From: an uncultured Paracoccaceae bacterium
GTDB taxonomy: Bacteria; Pseudomonadota; Alphaproteobacteria; Rhodobacterales; Rhodobacteraceae
Reading direction: 5' to 3'
Assembly (NCBI GenBank): GCA_947503925.1
Contig: CANNFQ010000007.1
Coordinates: 155,811 to 219,810 of the forward strand
DNA: 64,000 nucleotides
The position numbers were made by a program, and so were the translations under genes. Below are positions 54,346 to 63,630 of the stretch, piece by piece; the stretch's first letter is position 1, and every line of letters begins with the position of its first letter. The notes beneath the pieces are model-generated. The model searched no databases, was not told the origin of the DNA, and saw only the letters and a list, made by a program, of their open reading frames with translations.

Positions 54346-55311
54346 TCAGACTTTGATATTCACAAGCGCGCGCATCACGATCAGGTTCAGCACAAGAAAC
54401 CCTGCCACGACCAGACAAGCGGGAATGAAATAGGGGCTTTCCATCACGTCATCGAAATAGTCGGGCTTGACCACGTTGATCATGAACAGGGCCACGATAG
54501 GAAAGAATGACAGCAGATTGCCGGACCATTTCGCCTCAGCGGTGATCGCATCAACTCGGCGGAATAGCCGGAAACGGGCGCGGATCACCTTGGCCAGACC
54601 ATCGAGAATTTCAGCAAGGTTACCACCTGATGTTTGCTGGATCGTCACAGCAACGGCAAGGAACCGCAAATCCTGCACATCCAGCCGTTCGGCCATCGCC
54701 TTGAGCGTTTCACCCATATCGCGCCCATAGGCGGCCTCGTCAGAGATCATGCCCATTTCGGTGCCCAAGGGATCGGGGACCTCGCGCGCCACGATAGCCA
54801 CGGCAGAGGAAAACGGGTGTCCAACGCGTAGCGAACGCACCATCAGTTCAACAGCCTCGGGCAGCTGTTCGCCGATCATGTTCATCCGTTTTTTGGCCCG
54901 GCCGTTGACCCAAGTATAAACCCCACCCACACCCATGGCGACGGCGATCAATGCGCGCACGGCGAAGCTGACCTGCGTCATCACAGTCAGCAGGGCAAAG
55001 GCTGCAAAGCTGACAACGATCATCACAATGATCAATTGTGCGGGGGTGAAGGCGATATTGGCTTTTTGTGCCTTCTGGGCCAGCATCGAATAGATCGGGA
55101 TGCTTTGCGATTTCATATGCTGCGTCATTTCTTTGCGCAGCTGGTCGAGAACCTGTTCGCGGTTCCCCCCTTTATCAAGCATCTCAAGACGGCGGTTGAC
55201 CTTGCCATCCATGCTGATCGATTTGCCGAAGATGACAAGATAGACACCCTGGACCAAGGCCAGCACGGCAACAAAGATGATGATATAGATGACGGGTTCG
55301 GCAGAAATCAT
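54346..55311 (-). CDS. tadB: Tad pilus inner-membrane platform protein TadB
   Basis: 321 residues. N-terminal helix (IIIFVAVLALVQGVYLVIFG), a pair of helices at about 92-130, a cytoplasmic T2SSF domain (LPEAVELMVRSLRVGHPFSS, AYGRDMGETLKAMAERL) and two C-terminal helices near 270-320. The usual partner of TadC. Begins 5 bases after the cpaF stop. Confidence 0.95.
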   Translation of the reverse strand: MISAEPVIYIIIFVAVLALVQGVYLVIFGKSISMDGKVNRRLEMLDKGGNREQVLDQLRKEMTQHMKSQSIPIYSMLAQKAQKANIAFTPAQLIIVMIVVSFAAFALLTVMTQVSFAVRALIAVAMGVGGVYTWVNGRAKKRMNMIGEQLPEAVELMVRSLRVGHPFSSAVAIVAREVPDPLGTEMGMISDEAAYGRDMGETLKAMAERLDVQDLRFLAVAVTIQQTSGGNLAEILDGLAKVIRARFRLFRRVDAITAEAKWSGNLLSFFPIVALFMINVVKPDYFDDVMESPYFIPACLVVAGFLVLNLIVMRALVNIKV

Positions 55312-55316
55312 GTGCG

Positions 55317-56780
55317 TTACTCCGCGACCATCGGTTCAAAGATTGCAGGTGGCAGATCGTAACCCCAAAGCTTGAACCGCTCTGAAAAGTTGCTGCGCAC
55401 CCCGGTGGCCGTGAAGTGGCCAATGATCTTGTTGTCTGGTGTCAGCCCTACCCGCTGATAGCGGAAAATCTCTTGCATGGAAATAACGTCGCCCTCCATG
55501 CCCGTGATCTCGGTAATTGATGTCATCCGGCGCGAACCATCCTGAAGACGCGAGGCCTGCACGACGAGGTTAACGGCCGATGAAATCTGGCTGCGCATCG
55601 CCTTGATCGGCATTTCGATCCCTGCCATCGCGATCATGTTTTCCAGACGGCTGACCGCGTCGCGGGCAGAGTTGGCGTGGATCGTGGTCATTGACCCGTC
55701 ATGGCCGGTGTTCATGGCCTGCAACATGTCGATCACTTCCTCGCCACGCGTTTCCCCCACGATGATCCGGTCCGGGCGCATCCGCAGGGCGTTTTTCAGA
55801 CAGTCGCGCTGCGAAACGCCGCCTTTGCCTTCCACGTTGGGTGGGCGGCTTTCCATCCGGCCGACATGGGTCTGTTGCAGCTGAAGTTCCGCTGTATCCT
55901 CAATCGTCAGGATCCGTTCCGCATCATCGATGAACCCCGACAGGGCGTTCAGCGTGGTCGTTTTACCAGAACCTGTACCGCCCGACACGATGACATTCAG
56001 GCGGGTTGCAACAGCGGCTTGCAGATAGGCAGCCATTTCTTCGGTAAAGGCACCGAATTTGACCAGCTCTTCAATGCCAAGCTTGTCCTTTTTAAACTTA
56101 CGAATGGATACCAGCGATCCGTCCACCGCGATGGGCGGGACCATGGCGTTGAAACGCGATCCATCGGCCAGACGGGCGTCAACCGCAGGGTTGCTTTCAT
56201 CAACACGGCGACCTACGGCGGAAACGATCTTGTCGATGATCCGCAGCAGGTGCTTTTCATCCTTGAAGGTGATGTCGGTCAGTTCCAGCTTGCCTGAGCG
56301 TTCCACAAAAATCTGCTGTGGGCCGTTCACCAGGATATCGTTGACGGTGTCGTCTTTCAGCAAGGTTTCCAAGGGGCCAAGGCCAGTCACCTCAAAGAAC
56401 AGATCCTGGCTGAGTGTTTGCCGTTCCTCACGGTTCAGCACGATCCCCATATCTTCGAGAGATTCAGACGCGATCGCGTTGATCTCTGTCCGCAGATCCT
56501 GTTCGGACGCTTTTTCAAGGGCGGCAAGGTTCAGGTTATCTAGCAGCGCCTTGTGCAGCTCCAGTTTGATTTCCTGCAACCGTTCCTTGCGGCGCTTGTC
56601 CTTATCGGCCGCACCGACATCGCCAGGGCGGCGAGATGGCATTGTTTTCATCAAGGATTGGCGGGATTCTTCGGCAGGGGCCGCAGCAACCGGCGCCACC
56701 TCAACCTTGGGCGTGTTGGCAGCCGCTGGTTTCGCGGTGCCGGCCTTTGGCGCATTTGGCTTTTTATATTTTGAAAACAT
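55317..56780 (-). CDS. cpaF: Tad pilus secretion ATPase CpaF (TadA)
   Basis: 487 residues. VirB11/PilB-like traffic ATPase. Walker [16 protein letters not shown] is near 265-280; the Asp box/Walker B region [12 protein letters not shown] and [16 protein letters not shown] with its conserved Arg, and a His box ([19 protein letters not shown]), are present. An ~80-residue disordered, Ala/Pro-rich N-terminus precedes the ATPase core, as in many CpaF proteins. Powers both extension and, in some species, retraction. Confidence 0.97.
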   Translation of the reverse strand: MFSKYKKPNAPKAGTAKPAAANTPKVEVAPVAAAPAEESRQSLMKTMPSRRPGDVGAADKDKRRKERLQEIKLELHKALLDNLNLAALEKASEQDLRTEINAIASESLEDMGIVLNREERQTLSQDLFFEVTGLGPLETLLKDDTVNDILVNGPQQIFVERSGKLELTDITFKDEKHLLRIIDKIVSAVGRRVDESNPAVDARLADGSRFNAMVPPIAVDGSLVSIRKFKKDKLGIEELVKFGAFTEEMAAYLQAAVATRLNVIVSGGTGSGKTTTLNALSGFIDDAERILTIEDTAELQLQQTHVGRMESRPPNVEGKGGVSQRDCLKNALRMRPDRIIVGETRGEEVIDMLQAMNTGHDGSMTTIHANSARDAVSRLENMIAMAGIEMPIKAMRSQISSAVNLVVQASRLQDGSRRMTSITEITGMEGDVISMQEIFRYQRVGLTPDNKIIGHFTATGVRSNFSERFKLWGYDLPPAIFEPMVAE

Positions 56781-56791
56781 GTGGTTGGTTC

Positions 56792-58036
56792 CTAAGCTTG
56801 GGCTTCGGTCGCTTCGGACTGGTTGAATTCGTCAACTGTCTTGGCAAGTTTCACAATTTCTTTTCGCAGCGGGTTTTTCCCAATCGTTTCCGCCATCGGG
56901 GCGCCGTGATCTGCACTTTGCGCGACCGGCTTGCCGCCGTCAGGCAGCAGAACTTCGATTGAGATGCCGAGGCTTTCAGACAGGCGTTTGACCCGGCTTT
57001 TGCCATTCAGATCGGTAAAGCCCGGTGCCCGGTTTAGGACAAAACGCAACTTCTCAAATGGCAGATCCTCTGACTGCAAGGCCCGCTTGAGCCGCAGCGT
57101 GTTCTGGGCCGAGCGCATGTCAAGTTCGATCAAGGCGAAATAGACATGTGCCATCTCAAGCACGGTTTGTGACCATTCCACCATCGTCGATGGCATGTCG
57201 ATGATCACATAATCGAAATTCACCCGTGCCATTTCAACGACACGTTCGATGTCTTCGGGTGTGATCATGTCCAATGGGATCATGTCTGTGGGCGAGGTCA
57301 GCACATGCAGTTTTTCGCCATAAGTCAGGAGCGCCTGCATGAAAGCTTCGCTATCCATCGCCTCTGTATCCGTCAGCATTTCAAGCACGGCTTCGCGGCG
57401 CGGCAGGTCTAGATAGGTAGAGGCGGTGCCGAATTGGAAATCCAGATCAATCAGGCAGACCTTGGTATCACCGTTCTTGTCCACATTGGCCAGTTCCCAG
57501 GCCAGGTTGACGGCCAGCATCGTCGCGCCGACACCACCAGCGAGCCCATGAACGGGAATCACCACACCGGACCGGTCGCCGACGGCCTTGAACTTGCCTT
57601 CGCCTTCGACGGGGGCAACGGGGTCTTCGGCTGTCAGGACACGTTCAATCGCCCGGGCCAGTTCATTTTCTGGCAGCGGGTAGGGTACAAATTCGTCACC
57701 GCCTTCACGCAGCAGCTGGTGCAGGGCAGTAGGGCTGACGTCTTCGGCGATCAGAATGACCTTGATCTTGGCTTCTTTCGCCGCAGCGATCACATCCGAA
57801 ATTGTGGTCAGGTTGTCTTCGTCATCTGCATCCATCGCGATGGTGACGAATTGCAGGGATTGCGCCTCTGGCTGGCCGAGGAACGAAACCGCGTCTTCAA
57901 AGCTCAGATCGCCCCAGCTGTCACCCAGCGCAGATTCCATATCTTCGATCAGCAGGTCGAAAATCTGGACATCGCGGCTGATGGTGCAAGCAACGATCGA
58001 CGGGGCATCATGTTGAACGACCGGGCTCGTACTCAT
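56792..58036 (-). CDS. cpaE: Tad pilus localisation ATPase CpaE (TadZ)
   Basis: 414 residues. N-terminal receiver-like domain (about 10-130) followed by a ParA/MinD-type ATPase domain. The deviant Walker A reads GLAGGVGATMLAVNLAWEL, with Ala replacing the usual Lys signature, as is common in CpaE. VCLIDLDFQFGT, YVIIDMPSTMVEWSQ are the later motifs. It positions the pilus machine at the cell pole. A 243-base gap separates it from the OmpA-like gene upstream. Confidence 0.94.
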   Translation of the reverse strand: MSTSPVVQHDAPSIVACTISRDVQIFDLLIEDMESALGDSWGDLSFEDAVSFLGQPEAQSLQFVTIAMDADDEDNLTTISDVIAAAKEAKIKVILIAEDVSPTALHQLLREGGDEFVPYPLPENELARAIERVLTAEDPVAPVEGEGKFKAVGDRSGVVIPVHGLAGGVGATMLAVNLAWELANVDKNGDTKVCLIDLDFQFGTASTYLDLPRREAVLEMLTDTEAMDSEAFMQALLTYGEKLHVLTSPTDMIPLDMITPEDIERVVEMARVNFDYVIIDMPSTMVEWSQTVLEMAHVYFALIELDMRSAQNTLRLKRALQSEDLPFEKLRFVLNRAPGFTDLNGKSRVKRLSESLGISIEVLLPDGGKPVAQSADHGAPMAETIGKNPLRKEIVKLAKTVDEFNQSEATEAQA

Positions 58037-58239
58037 AGTGTTTTCGTCCTCATCATTTCAATGTGAAAACCCTAGATGATTTGGCTACCAGGAACCAGTT
58101 ATCCAGAGGTTTACACATGCCATCAGCGATGGCTTTGGATCCATGATGATGTGTATTGGTTACAATCTTGTCGAGATTTGGACCAAAAGATCGTAATTGT
58201 GCGAAATATTGCGACGATCTTGAAAAAAACAGAGGAGTG

Positions 58240-58267
58240 TTTACGCCGGACTTGCGCCCGGCGTAAA
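58240..58267. other. hairpin between the OmpA-like gene and cpaE
   Basis: Arms TTTACGCCGG (58240-58249) and CCGGCGTAAA (58258-58267) with an 8-base loop, 12 bases after the OmpA-like stop on the minus strand. No adjacent T run in that direction, though TTTTTTT occurs about 12 bases further. It may reduce read-through from the secretin/OmpA half to the cpaE half of the locus. Confidence 0.5.
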
Positions 58268-58279
58268 AAATGCAAGCGA

Positions 58280-58933
58280 TTAGCCGCCTGTCGCGATACG
58301 GGTCGTCGTACGGACAGTCGTTGGTACCGCGGATGCAACATATTCGCGGAAGATAACCTGCGCATATTTGCCGTTCAACACCAACGGATCTGATTGCACG
58401 AAGCCAGATACTTCGGTGACGGTGCGGCGATTCCGCCGTTCGCGGTTCTGCGTTTGAACCACTGGCCGTGTTTCACCAAAGGATGCGACGGCCTCAAGAC
58501 GGTTGCGGCTGATCCCCTGCGAAGACAGGAAGGCCACGACAGCCTGTGCCCGGCGCAGACCAAGGCGACGGTTATAGGCATTGCTGCCAACAAGGTCGGT
58601 ATGGCCGTAGACCCGGAAGCGGACTTCGGGGAACTGACGGATCCAGTCGGCCTGACGCATCAGCGTTGCCCGCGCATCAGCGTCCAGCGTTGCTTGGTTG
58701 AACGCGAAGTTCACCGTCGAGTTGACCTCTGATGCGAAGCGGCGGGCAAGATTGATTGCGTAATCCTGCTGCGACCCCTGCATTGCCATCATGTTGTTCA
58801 TGGTGGCGTTGCCAAATGTGCCAGAGTCCACCCGTGATCCGGCCTCAACTTCAAGAGCGTTGAAGGATGGATCGTCGGCCGAGCACGCTGCGAGGAGTGC
58901 GGCGGCCATTGCTGTTGTCATAAGTTTTTTCAT
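58280..58933 (-). CDS. OmpA-family lipoprotein of the Tad locus
   Basis: 217 residues. Lipobox LAAC (AAALLAACSADD) with Cys about 17. OmpA-like peptidoglycan-binding domain at about 75-195 (VNFAFNQATLDADARATL, VYGHTDLVGSNAYNRRLGLR). It probably anchors the Tad secretin to peptidoglycan. Start is the ATG with GGAG 9 bases upstream; an ATG five codons earlier overlaps that site. It lies 15 bases after the secretin stop. Confidence 0.9.
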   Translation of the reverse strand: MKKLMTTAMAAALLAACSADDPSFNALEVEAGSRVDSGTFGNATMNNMMAMQGSQQDYAINLARRFASEVNSTVNFAFNQATLDADARATLMRQADWIRQFPEVRFRVYGHTDLVGSNAYNRRLGLRRAQAVVAFLSSQGISRNRLEAVASFGETRPVVQTQNRERRNRRTVTEVSGFVQSDPLVLNGKYAQVIFREYVASAVPTTVRTTTRIATGG

Positions 58934-58948
58934 TGAGCCGTACTCCAA

Positions 58949-60394
58949 TCATTCATCCAGGACATAGCCGTAGGACCCGCTAAAGTCCTGGCGTGCGACT
59001 TCGCCCGCGCCACCTCTTGTCGGTGCATTTGATGCTGCGACACGACCAAACAGGAACAGGTCCCGCTCGGAAGGTGGTCTTACACGATCTGTCGGCAAGG
59101 AGAGAGCCGCGCCACGCGTAGGTGTTACCAGATGCGGCGTCACAATAATGACCAGTTCAGTCTGGCTGCGCTGATAATCCGCGCTGCGGAACAGGGCGCC
59201 CAGCACTGGCACATCACCGATCCATGGCACCTGGCCGCTCAGATCGGTAAAGTTGTCCTGCAGCAATCCGGCAATGGCAAAGCTTTCACCGTCACGCATT
59301 TCAACTGTCGTAGACGTTTCGCGGCGGGTAAAGGCAGCGACTGTCAGGCCGTTTGCACTAAAGCTGTTGGCCGGATCAATGGCCGACACCGCAGCGAGCA
59401 TTTCGAGGTTGATGATATCTTCGTCAACAACTGTCGGAACGAATTCAAGTTCCACCCCGAAAGGTTTAAACTCAATGGTGACTGTGCCTTCTTCGTTGGC
59501 AACCGGGATCGGATACTCCCCGCCAGCTAGGAAAGTCGCGTTCTGGCCGCTGAGTGCGGTCAGGTTCGGTTCAGCGAGCGTGCGCACAACACCGCGGGAT
59601 TCCAGTGCTTCCAGCAAAATGCCGACTTGCAGACCACCGGCACCGAAGCCGAACAGGAATGCGCCGTTGCTCTCTGCGCCAGATTGTAGGACGTTCGGCA
59701 GGTTAATGAATGCACCTTCGAGGTCGGGGTCTGCAATGGCGCCAACGCCGCCCTTATTTGTGCCGCCGAGGATGTTTGTCGCGTTTGTCCGTCCATTCAA
59801 GGAAACCGACGATGACAACGCCTTACTGACGGAGCGTTGCATCTCTGCAAAGCGCACTTTCAGCATGACCTGCTGTGTGCCGCCAACATTCATCAGGTTC
59901 GACACCCGCTCTGGCGCGTAGCGTTCTGCCAGGGCCAGCGCCCGGTCAAGCTTTGCGATGGAGCTGACCACACCAGACAGGACGATCCCGTCATTGGCTG
60001 TGCGCACCTCGATATTTTCATTTGGCAGAATTTGCGTCAGACGCTCTTTGAATTCTGCCATATCGGGGGTGACATGCACCTCTACGTTGGTGATCAACCG
60101 TCCGTCTGTGCCCAGCAGGGTCAGTGTTGTACGGCCGGGTTCCTTGCCCAGGACATAGATGGTCCGTTCCGACAGGGACGAAATATCTGCGATACCGGGG
60201 TTGGCAATTGATAGCTCCGTAAAGGGAACATCACTCTCTACAACAACGGCCCGGTTCATCGGAACGTTAAGTGCACTGGACGCCGCGCCGCGCACAACGC
60301 GCAACGTTTCGGCCGGTGCCATAGTCGGTGCTGCCGCAGAAAGCGACAACGCCAAGCCGGCTACTGCGGCTTTGATAAATCTGTCATACTTCAT
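58949..60394 (-). CDS. cpaC: Tad pilus outer-membrane secretin CpaC (RcpA)
   Basis: 481 residues. Signal peptide 1-28 (GLALSLSAAAPTMAPAE). An N-terminal BON/pilus-type domain (about 30-150) and a C-terminal type II/III secretin domain (about 230-440, e.g. TVVDEDIINLEMLAAVSAID and PWIGDVPVLGALFRSADYQR-type region) are visible; PWIGDVPVLGALFR is the family hallmark. Forms the pore in the outer membrane for the pilus. Separated from cpaB by 350 bases with no gene. Confidence 0.96.
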   Translation of the reverse strand: MKYDRFIKAAVAGLALSLSAAAPTMAPAETLRVVRGAASSALNVPMNRAVVVESDVPFTELSIANPGIADISSLSERTIYVLGKEPGRTTLTLLGTDGRLITNVEVHVTPDMAEFKERLTQILPNENIEVRTANDGIVLSGVVSSIAKLDRALALAERYAPERVSNLMNVGGTQQVMLKVRFAEMQRSVSKALSSSVSLNGRTNATNILGGTNKGGVGAIADPDLEGAFINLPNVLQSGAESNGAFLFGFGAGGLQVGILLEALESRGVVRTLAEPNLTALSGQNATFLAGGEYPIPVANEEGTVTIEFKPFGVELEFVPTVVDEDIINLEMLAAVSAIDPANSFSANGLTVAAFTRRETSTTVEMRDGESFAIAGLLQDNFTDLSGQVPWIGDVPVLGALFRSADYQRSQTELVIIVTPHLVTPTRGAALSLPTDRVRPPSERDLFLFGRVAASNAPTRGGAGEVARQDFSGSYGYVLDE

Positions 60395-60744
60395 AAGTGA
60401 CCTGCCTCTCCGATCACGCCTCGTTATTTCGGGTCTTTATTGCCCATGATGGTCGGACCATGGGACAGTTGCGCATTTATTGCAATAATCAACACGTTGG
60501 GAGGCAAACCGAATGTGGATAACGCGCAACACTTCAATCCAGGGACGAAAAATCCAGCCATGTTCGCCAGGATTCTTTCTACACTGCTCCAAACCGAAAT
60601 GACCCGGATGTTGGGCCGGGCCGCCATGGAACCGCTACAGGTCGTGGCCGTCCACCGTGATGCGAACGGTTGTATTTTTTCGAAAAACAGGTTTTGAAGC
60701 GCGCGCCGAAACGGCGAACGCATCACACAATCGCTGCAAAAAAG
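60395..60744. other. 350-base gap between cpaC and cpaB, no supported gene
   Basis: Unusually long for a pilus operon whose other gaps are under 30 bases or near 240. A 100-codon minus-strand frame covers most of it but has no ribosome site, no recognisable domain and cysteine/serine-rich composition unlike its neighbours. May hold an internal promoter for cpaC. Confidence 0.5.
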
Positions 60745-61587
60745 CTATTGCTGCACTTCAGGGCACGGAACGGTGCGAATGATTGTTTCGACGCCGCGAC
60801 GCTCTGTCCGGGTGCAGACCTGGGGTGCCGCTTCCGGCTGCGGTGCTTCCACCACGACAGGTGCCTCAATCCCAAGGACATCGTTGATGTTCGTCTGTAT
60901 GTCGCTGACAATCGTGTCGTCACCAGTCCCCACAGGGGTGAGTGACAGGTTTCCGGCATTCTGCGCCGCTGCCAACGCGGCAAATTCTTCGGGTGTGACT
61001 TGCAGCACGACGCCAGCACTGCGGCGACCTGTGGCCTCCGTATCCACAGAAATGATCTCAACACCGGTCATGATGATGCTTGTCGTCTCTGCCTGGCCAA
61101 GCCGTCCGCTCCAATAGATATCGACGCGATCTGTTGGGCGCAGCTCCTGCGCGAAGGCCTGGGTGACGCTGGCAGGCAGCGGGTAGGCGCGCATGCCAGG
61201 CTCAAGCAAGGCGGTGATGCCACGTGGTGCGCCGGGTTCCGTCACTTTTTTGCTTGTGATGGGTTCGTTAACATCCATTGGCAATGTGACCACGCGGGGC
61301 ACATCAATCCCTTCGGGAAAAATCTCTTCTTCGGTCCGGAATACGCCCTCGGGCAGGTAATCCTCTGCATATTGGATTATCTGGACGTCATCGGCAGTCA
61401 GAAGGTCGCCATACGTCAGCGCACGCGAGGGGGAGTACACCTCAACAGTTTCGATCGCGGCGGCTGCCCGTGCCTGCTCTCTGGCGAGGCGCTGCTCTTG
61501 TGCGTCAAAATATCCTTTGACGGTGTAGACGGCGAAACCGGCCAAGCCCATTCCGATCAAAAGAACCAAGCCAAATACTGCGCGCAT
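60745..61587 (-). CDS. cpaB: Tad pilus assembly protein CpaB (RcpC)
   Basis: 280 residues. N-terminal membrane helix (VFGLVLLIGMGLAGFAVYTV) and a SAF domain at about 50-115 (PSRALTYGDLLTADDVQIIQ, PGMRAYPLPASVTQ), the CpaB/RcpC pattern. C-terminal ~70 residues have paired cysteines (VCTRTERR, TVPCPEVQQ). Periplasmic partner of the secretin. It follows the second Flp gene after 273 bases. Confidence 0.94.
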   Translation of the reverse strand: MRAVFGLVLLIGMGLAGFAVYTVKGYFDAQEQRLAREQARAAAAIETVEVYSPSRALTYGDLLTADDVQIIQYAEDYLPEGVFRTEEEIFPEGIDVPRVVTLPMDVNEPITSKKVTEPGAPRGITALLEPGMRAYPLPASVTQAFAQELRPTDRVDIYWSGRLGQAETTSIIMTGVEIISVDTEATGRRSAGVVLQVTPEEFAALAAAQNAGNLSLTPVGTGDDTIVSDIQTNINDVLGIEAPVVVEAPQPEAAPQVCTRTERRGVETIIRTVPCPEVQQ

Positions 61588-61860
61588 TTTTCAACCTTCG
61601 CTTTTCTTGCTTCGTAACGTCGTGCGGCGGCTGCGTGCATCTTCCCAAAAAGGACCCTGCAAAACGCCCTGCCATCCCAGCCAATTCCCGTAACATGGAC
61701 TTAACGCCGATGAAACAAAAAACTGGTTAACGTCGGTCACTTAAACCTCATGAACCCAGCATTTTTGTCAACACATCTGAGCCTATAAAAGAATCAAGCG
61801 GCCAGCAGCCGCTCAATACAAGAGATTTTTGATGTGCAGCAGTGCCCTGCCATCCGTGGT

Positions 61861-62049
61861 TTACCAGTTGGTTCCGACTGGCCGGTCAGCCAGTGAACGA
61901 CCTTGGCTTTCAGCGGCGGTACTGGTTGAGTCTATCAAGACGCCACCGATCAAGATGCTGATCCCGACGATCGCGGCTGTCAGAACAACGAAATCAACAG
62001 TTACGGCGCCGTCCTGGTCGTGAAGAAAATTTTTAAGAAGCGCGCGCAT
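61861..62049 (-). CDS. Flp-type pilin, second copy
   Basis: 62 residues from the ATG with GAGGG 7 bases upstream. The short leader ends at HDQDG; the prepilin peptidase should cut after Gly to leave AVTVDFVVLTAAIVGISILI, the Flp hydrophobic stem. Position +5/+6 are Asp-Phe in place of the Glu-Tyr common elsewhere, as in the first copy. The C-terminus (TAAESQGRSLADRPVGTNW) differs from the other pilin. A paralogue with a distinct surface; could be a minor pilin or a second major pilin. Confidence 0.9.
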   Translation of the reverse strand: MRALLKNFLHDQDGAVTVDFVVLTAAIVGISILIGGVLIDSTSTAAESQGRSLADRPVGTNW

Positions 62050-62113
62050 AGCCTGTCCCTCGGGTCGTTTCAATTGCGGTGTTAACAGTCCGCTCGATAC
62101 TAGTGAACTACTC

Positions 62114-62128
62114 TTAACGAGTTGCTAA
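62114..62128 (+). promoter_or_regulatory. possible CtrA half-degenerate site upstream of the second Flp gene
   Basis: TTAA-N7-CTAA, one base from the alphaproteobacterial CtrA consensus TTAA-N7-TTAA, 65 bases upstream of the second Flp start. CtrA commonly controls Tad pilus genes, but one degenerate site is weak. Confidence 0.3.
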
Positions 62129-62173
62129 TTTGCCATTCAACAGTTTGTTTCCAAAAGGAAATCTTCGTCGGGG

Positions 62174-62206
62174 CAAAAAAAACTGCGCCACTTTCGAGGC
62201 GCAGTT
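62174..62206 (-). terminator. intrinsic terminator after the first Flp gene
   Basis: On the minus strand: stem AACTGCGCC / GGCGCAGTT with an 8-base loop followed directly by a run of eight T, 32 bases after the stop of the first pilin gene. Likely lets the first pilin be made in excess over the downstream assembly genes. Confidence 0.85.
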
Positions 62207-62238
62207 CAGATCCTCAAGCCATATTGGCCAACCTCTAC

Positions 62239-62424
62239 TTAGAGGTCTTCGATGGTGACCGCAGTCATTGTATCGCGGATTTCGCCGGCCAGATCGCTTG
62301 CACCGGTTGTCAGCGCGGAGCCAACGATGATGCCGAGAATAACGATGGCAGCTGTCAAAACAACGAAGTCAACAGTTACGGCGCCGTCTTCGTCGTTGCG
62401 GAAGTTCTTGATAAAGTTAAGCAT
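62239..62424 (-). CDS. flp: Flp-type pilin, first copy (major pilin)
   Basis: 61 residues. Leader MLNFIKNFRNDEDG, then AVTVDFVVLTAAIVILGIIV, identical over 15 residues with the second copy. Cleavage expected after Gly14. GGAGGGACCACA gives a strong ribosome site. Followed by a strong terminator, so expression should exceed that of the other Tad genes. The pilus polymer it forms mediates surface attachment. Confidence 0.93.
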   Translation of the reverse strand: MLNFIKNFRNDEDGAVTVDFVVLTAAIVILGIIVGSALTTGASDLAGEIRDTMTAVTIEDL

Positions 62425-62775
62425 TGTGGTCCCTCCTCAGGGTATCGCTAGAGTTCATGTTTACCTCGCCAGGTCTCGCTCACCGCCTCATGTCTGGCTC
62501 GCTCCCCGTCTTGGATGAACATATATAGCCAGCGGAATGGGGCGGGAGTTTGACACGTTTGGCGTTTTTTTTGACGGCCCGCGTATTTTCACAAAAAACC
62601 GTGTAACGCGCTGTAAAATATAGGAATATTTTTTAAGCGCAAATTTAAGCTTTCTGCCAAGCGTTGCGAAAAAGTCCGTAATCGGCGCAAAAAACCTCAA
62701 TTGTTCGGCCGATTATGGCTTTTGAGCGATTTTATGCCATGAATGATTCAAGAAAAATAACAGGCAGTATACAAA
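62425..62775. other. 351-base divergent region between flp and the lytic transglycosylase gene
   Basis: No gene seen. AT-rich, especially around 62560-62650, consistent with two divergent promoters. TTAA-N8-TTAA at 62633-62648 has a spacer one base too long for a canonical CtrA site. Confidence 0.5.
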
Positions 62776-63621
62776 ATGAGTCGTCAAACCATCGCTTTTG
62801 CGCTTTGCGGCGCTTTGGCTTGGGCTGGGTCCGCCCTGGCCGAGGTTGAACGGTTGCAGCCGGATTTCACTTTCAAACGTGTTGGTGTGCCCTCGGGAAA
62901 TGTCGGCGGCCGGATTGATGTTCAGATCGATCCAAACGCGCCACGCATTGAACCTGTCTATGCCGACCCACCACCAGAGGAGCCGACCCCAGGCACAGAC
63001 ACAGGCGCGGTCGTCGCGCCGCGCGTGTCAGGGGCTGAATGGTTCTGGGCCAATATCTCGCCCGAGCTGACGGGCATCAACCCCAGCCGGGTGGCAGAGG
63101 CGCTGCGGCAGATCAATAATCCGCCCAGCGGCAAGGGCGTGTATACCCCCCGCCTGCAAAGCCTTCAGAACATCGTCAATGAACATGGGCTGGATATCCT
63201 GCGCGAAACAGTCGGCACGAATGTATCGCCCGCCCTGGTGCTGGCGGTGATTTCGGTGGAAAGTGCGGGCCGTACCAATGCAACCAGTAGTGCGGGCGCG
63301 CAGGGGCTGATGCAGTTGATGCCGGACACGGCAACCCGCTTTGGTGTGACAGACAGTATGAACGCCAGTCAAAACATCAAAGGTGGTGTCGCCTATCTGA
63401 AATGGCTGCTGGATCATTTTGACAATGATCCGTTGATGGCGCTGGCCGGGTACAATTCGGGCGAAGGTAATGTGCGCAAACACAATGGTGTACCACCTTT
63501 CGCCGAAACCCGGGCCTATGTGCCCAAGGTGCTGGCCGCCTGGCAGGTGGCGCGGGGGTTGTGCAAGACACGGCCACAGCTGATCAGCGATGCCTGCGTC
63601 TTTAACGTCAACGGGATCTGA
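62776..63621 (+). CDS. lytic transglycosylase domain protein
   Basis: 281 residues. Signal peptide 1-22 with cleavage after ALA (GSALAEVERLQ). A Pro-rich linker (PPPEEPTPGTDTG) precedes the SLT domain at about 130-265: AVISVESAGRTNATSSAGAQ with the catalytic Glu, GLMQLMPDTATRFGV, and AYLKWLLDHFDNDPLMALAG with YNSGEGNV. Cleaves peptidoglycan between MurNAc and GlcNAc; near the Tad locus it may open the wall for the pilus, but it is transcribed away from it. Converges with the GNAT gene, 9 bases apart. Confidence 0.94.
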   Translation: MSRQTIAFALCGALAWAGSALAEVERLQPDFTFKRVGVPSGNVGGRIDVQIDPNAPRIEPVYADPPPEEPTPGTDTGAVVAPRVSGAEWFWANISPELTGINPSRVAEALRQINNPPSGKGVYTPRLQSLQNIVNEHGLDILRETVGTNVSPALVLAVISVESAGRTNATSSAGAQGLMQLMPDTATRFGVTDSMNASQNIKGGVAYLKWLLDHFDNDPLMALAGYNSGEGNVRKHNGVPPFAETRAYVPKVLAAWQVARGLCKTRPQLISDACVFNVNGI

Positions 63622-63630
63622 CAACGGCTA

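Noticed and set aside
60424..60726. 100-codon minus-strand frame between cpaB and cpaC
   Set aside because: No ribosome site, no recognisable domain, odd Cys/Ser-rich composition; the overlapping plus-strand frame looks equally open. Treated as non-coding.
62633..62648. TTAA-N8-TTAA as a CtrA site
   Set aside because: The spacer is one base too long for the canonical N7 site and the region is AT-rich, so chance is likely. Mentioned only as a weak lead.
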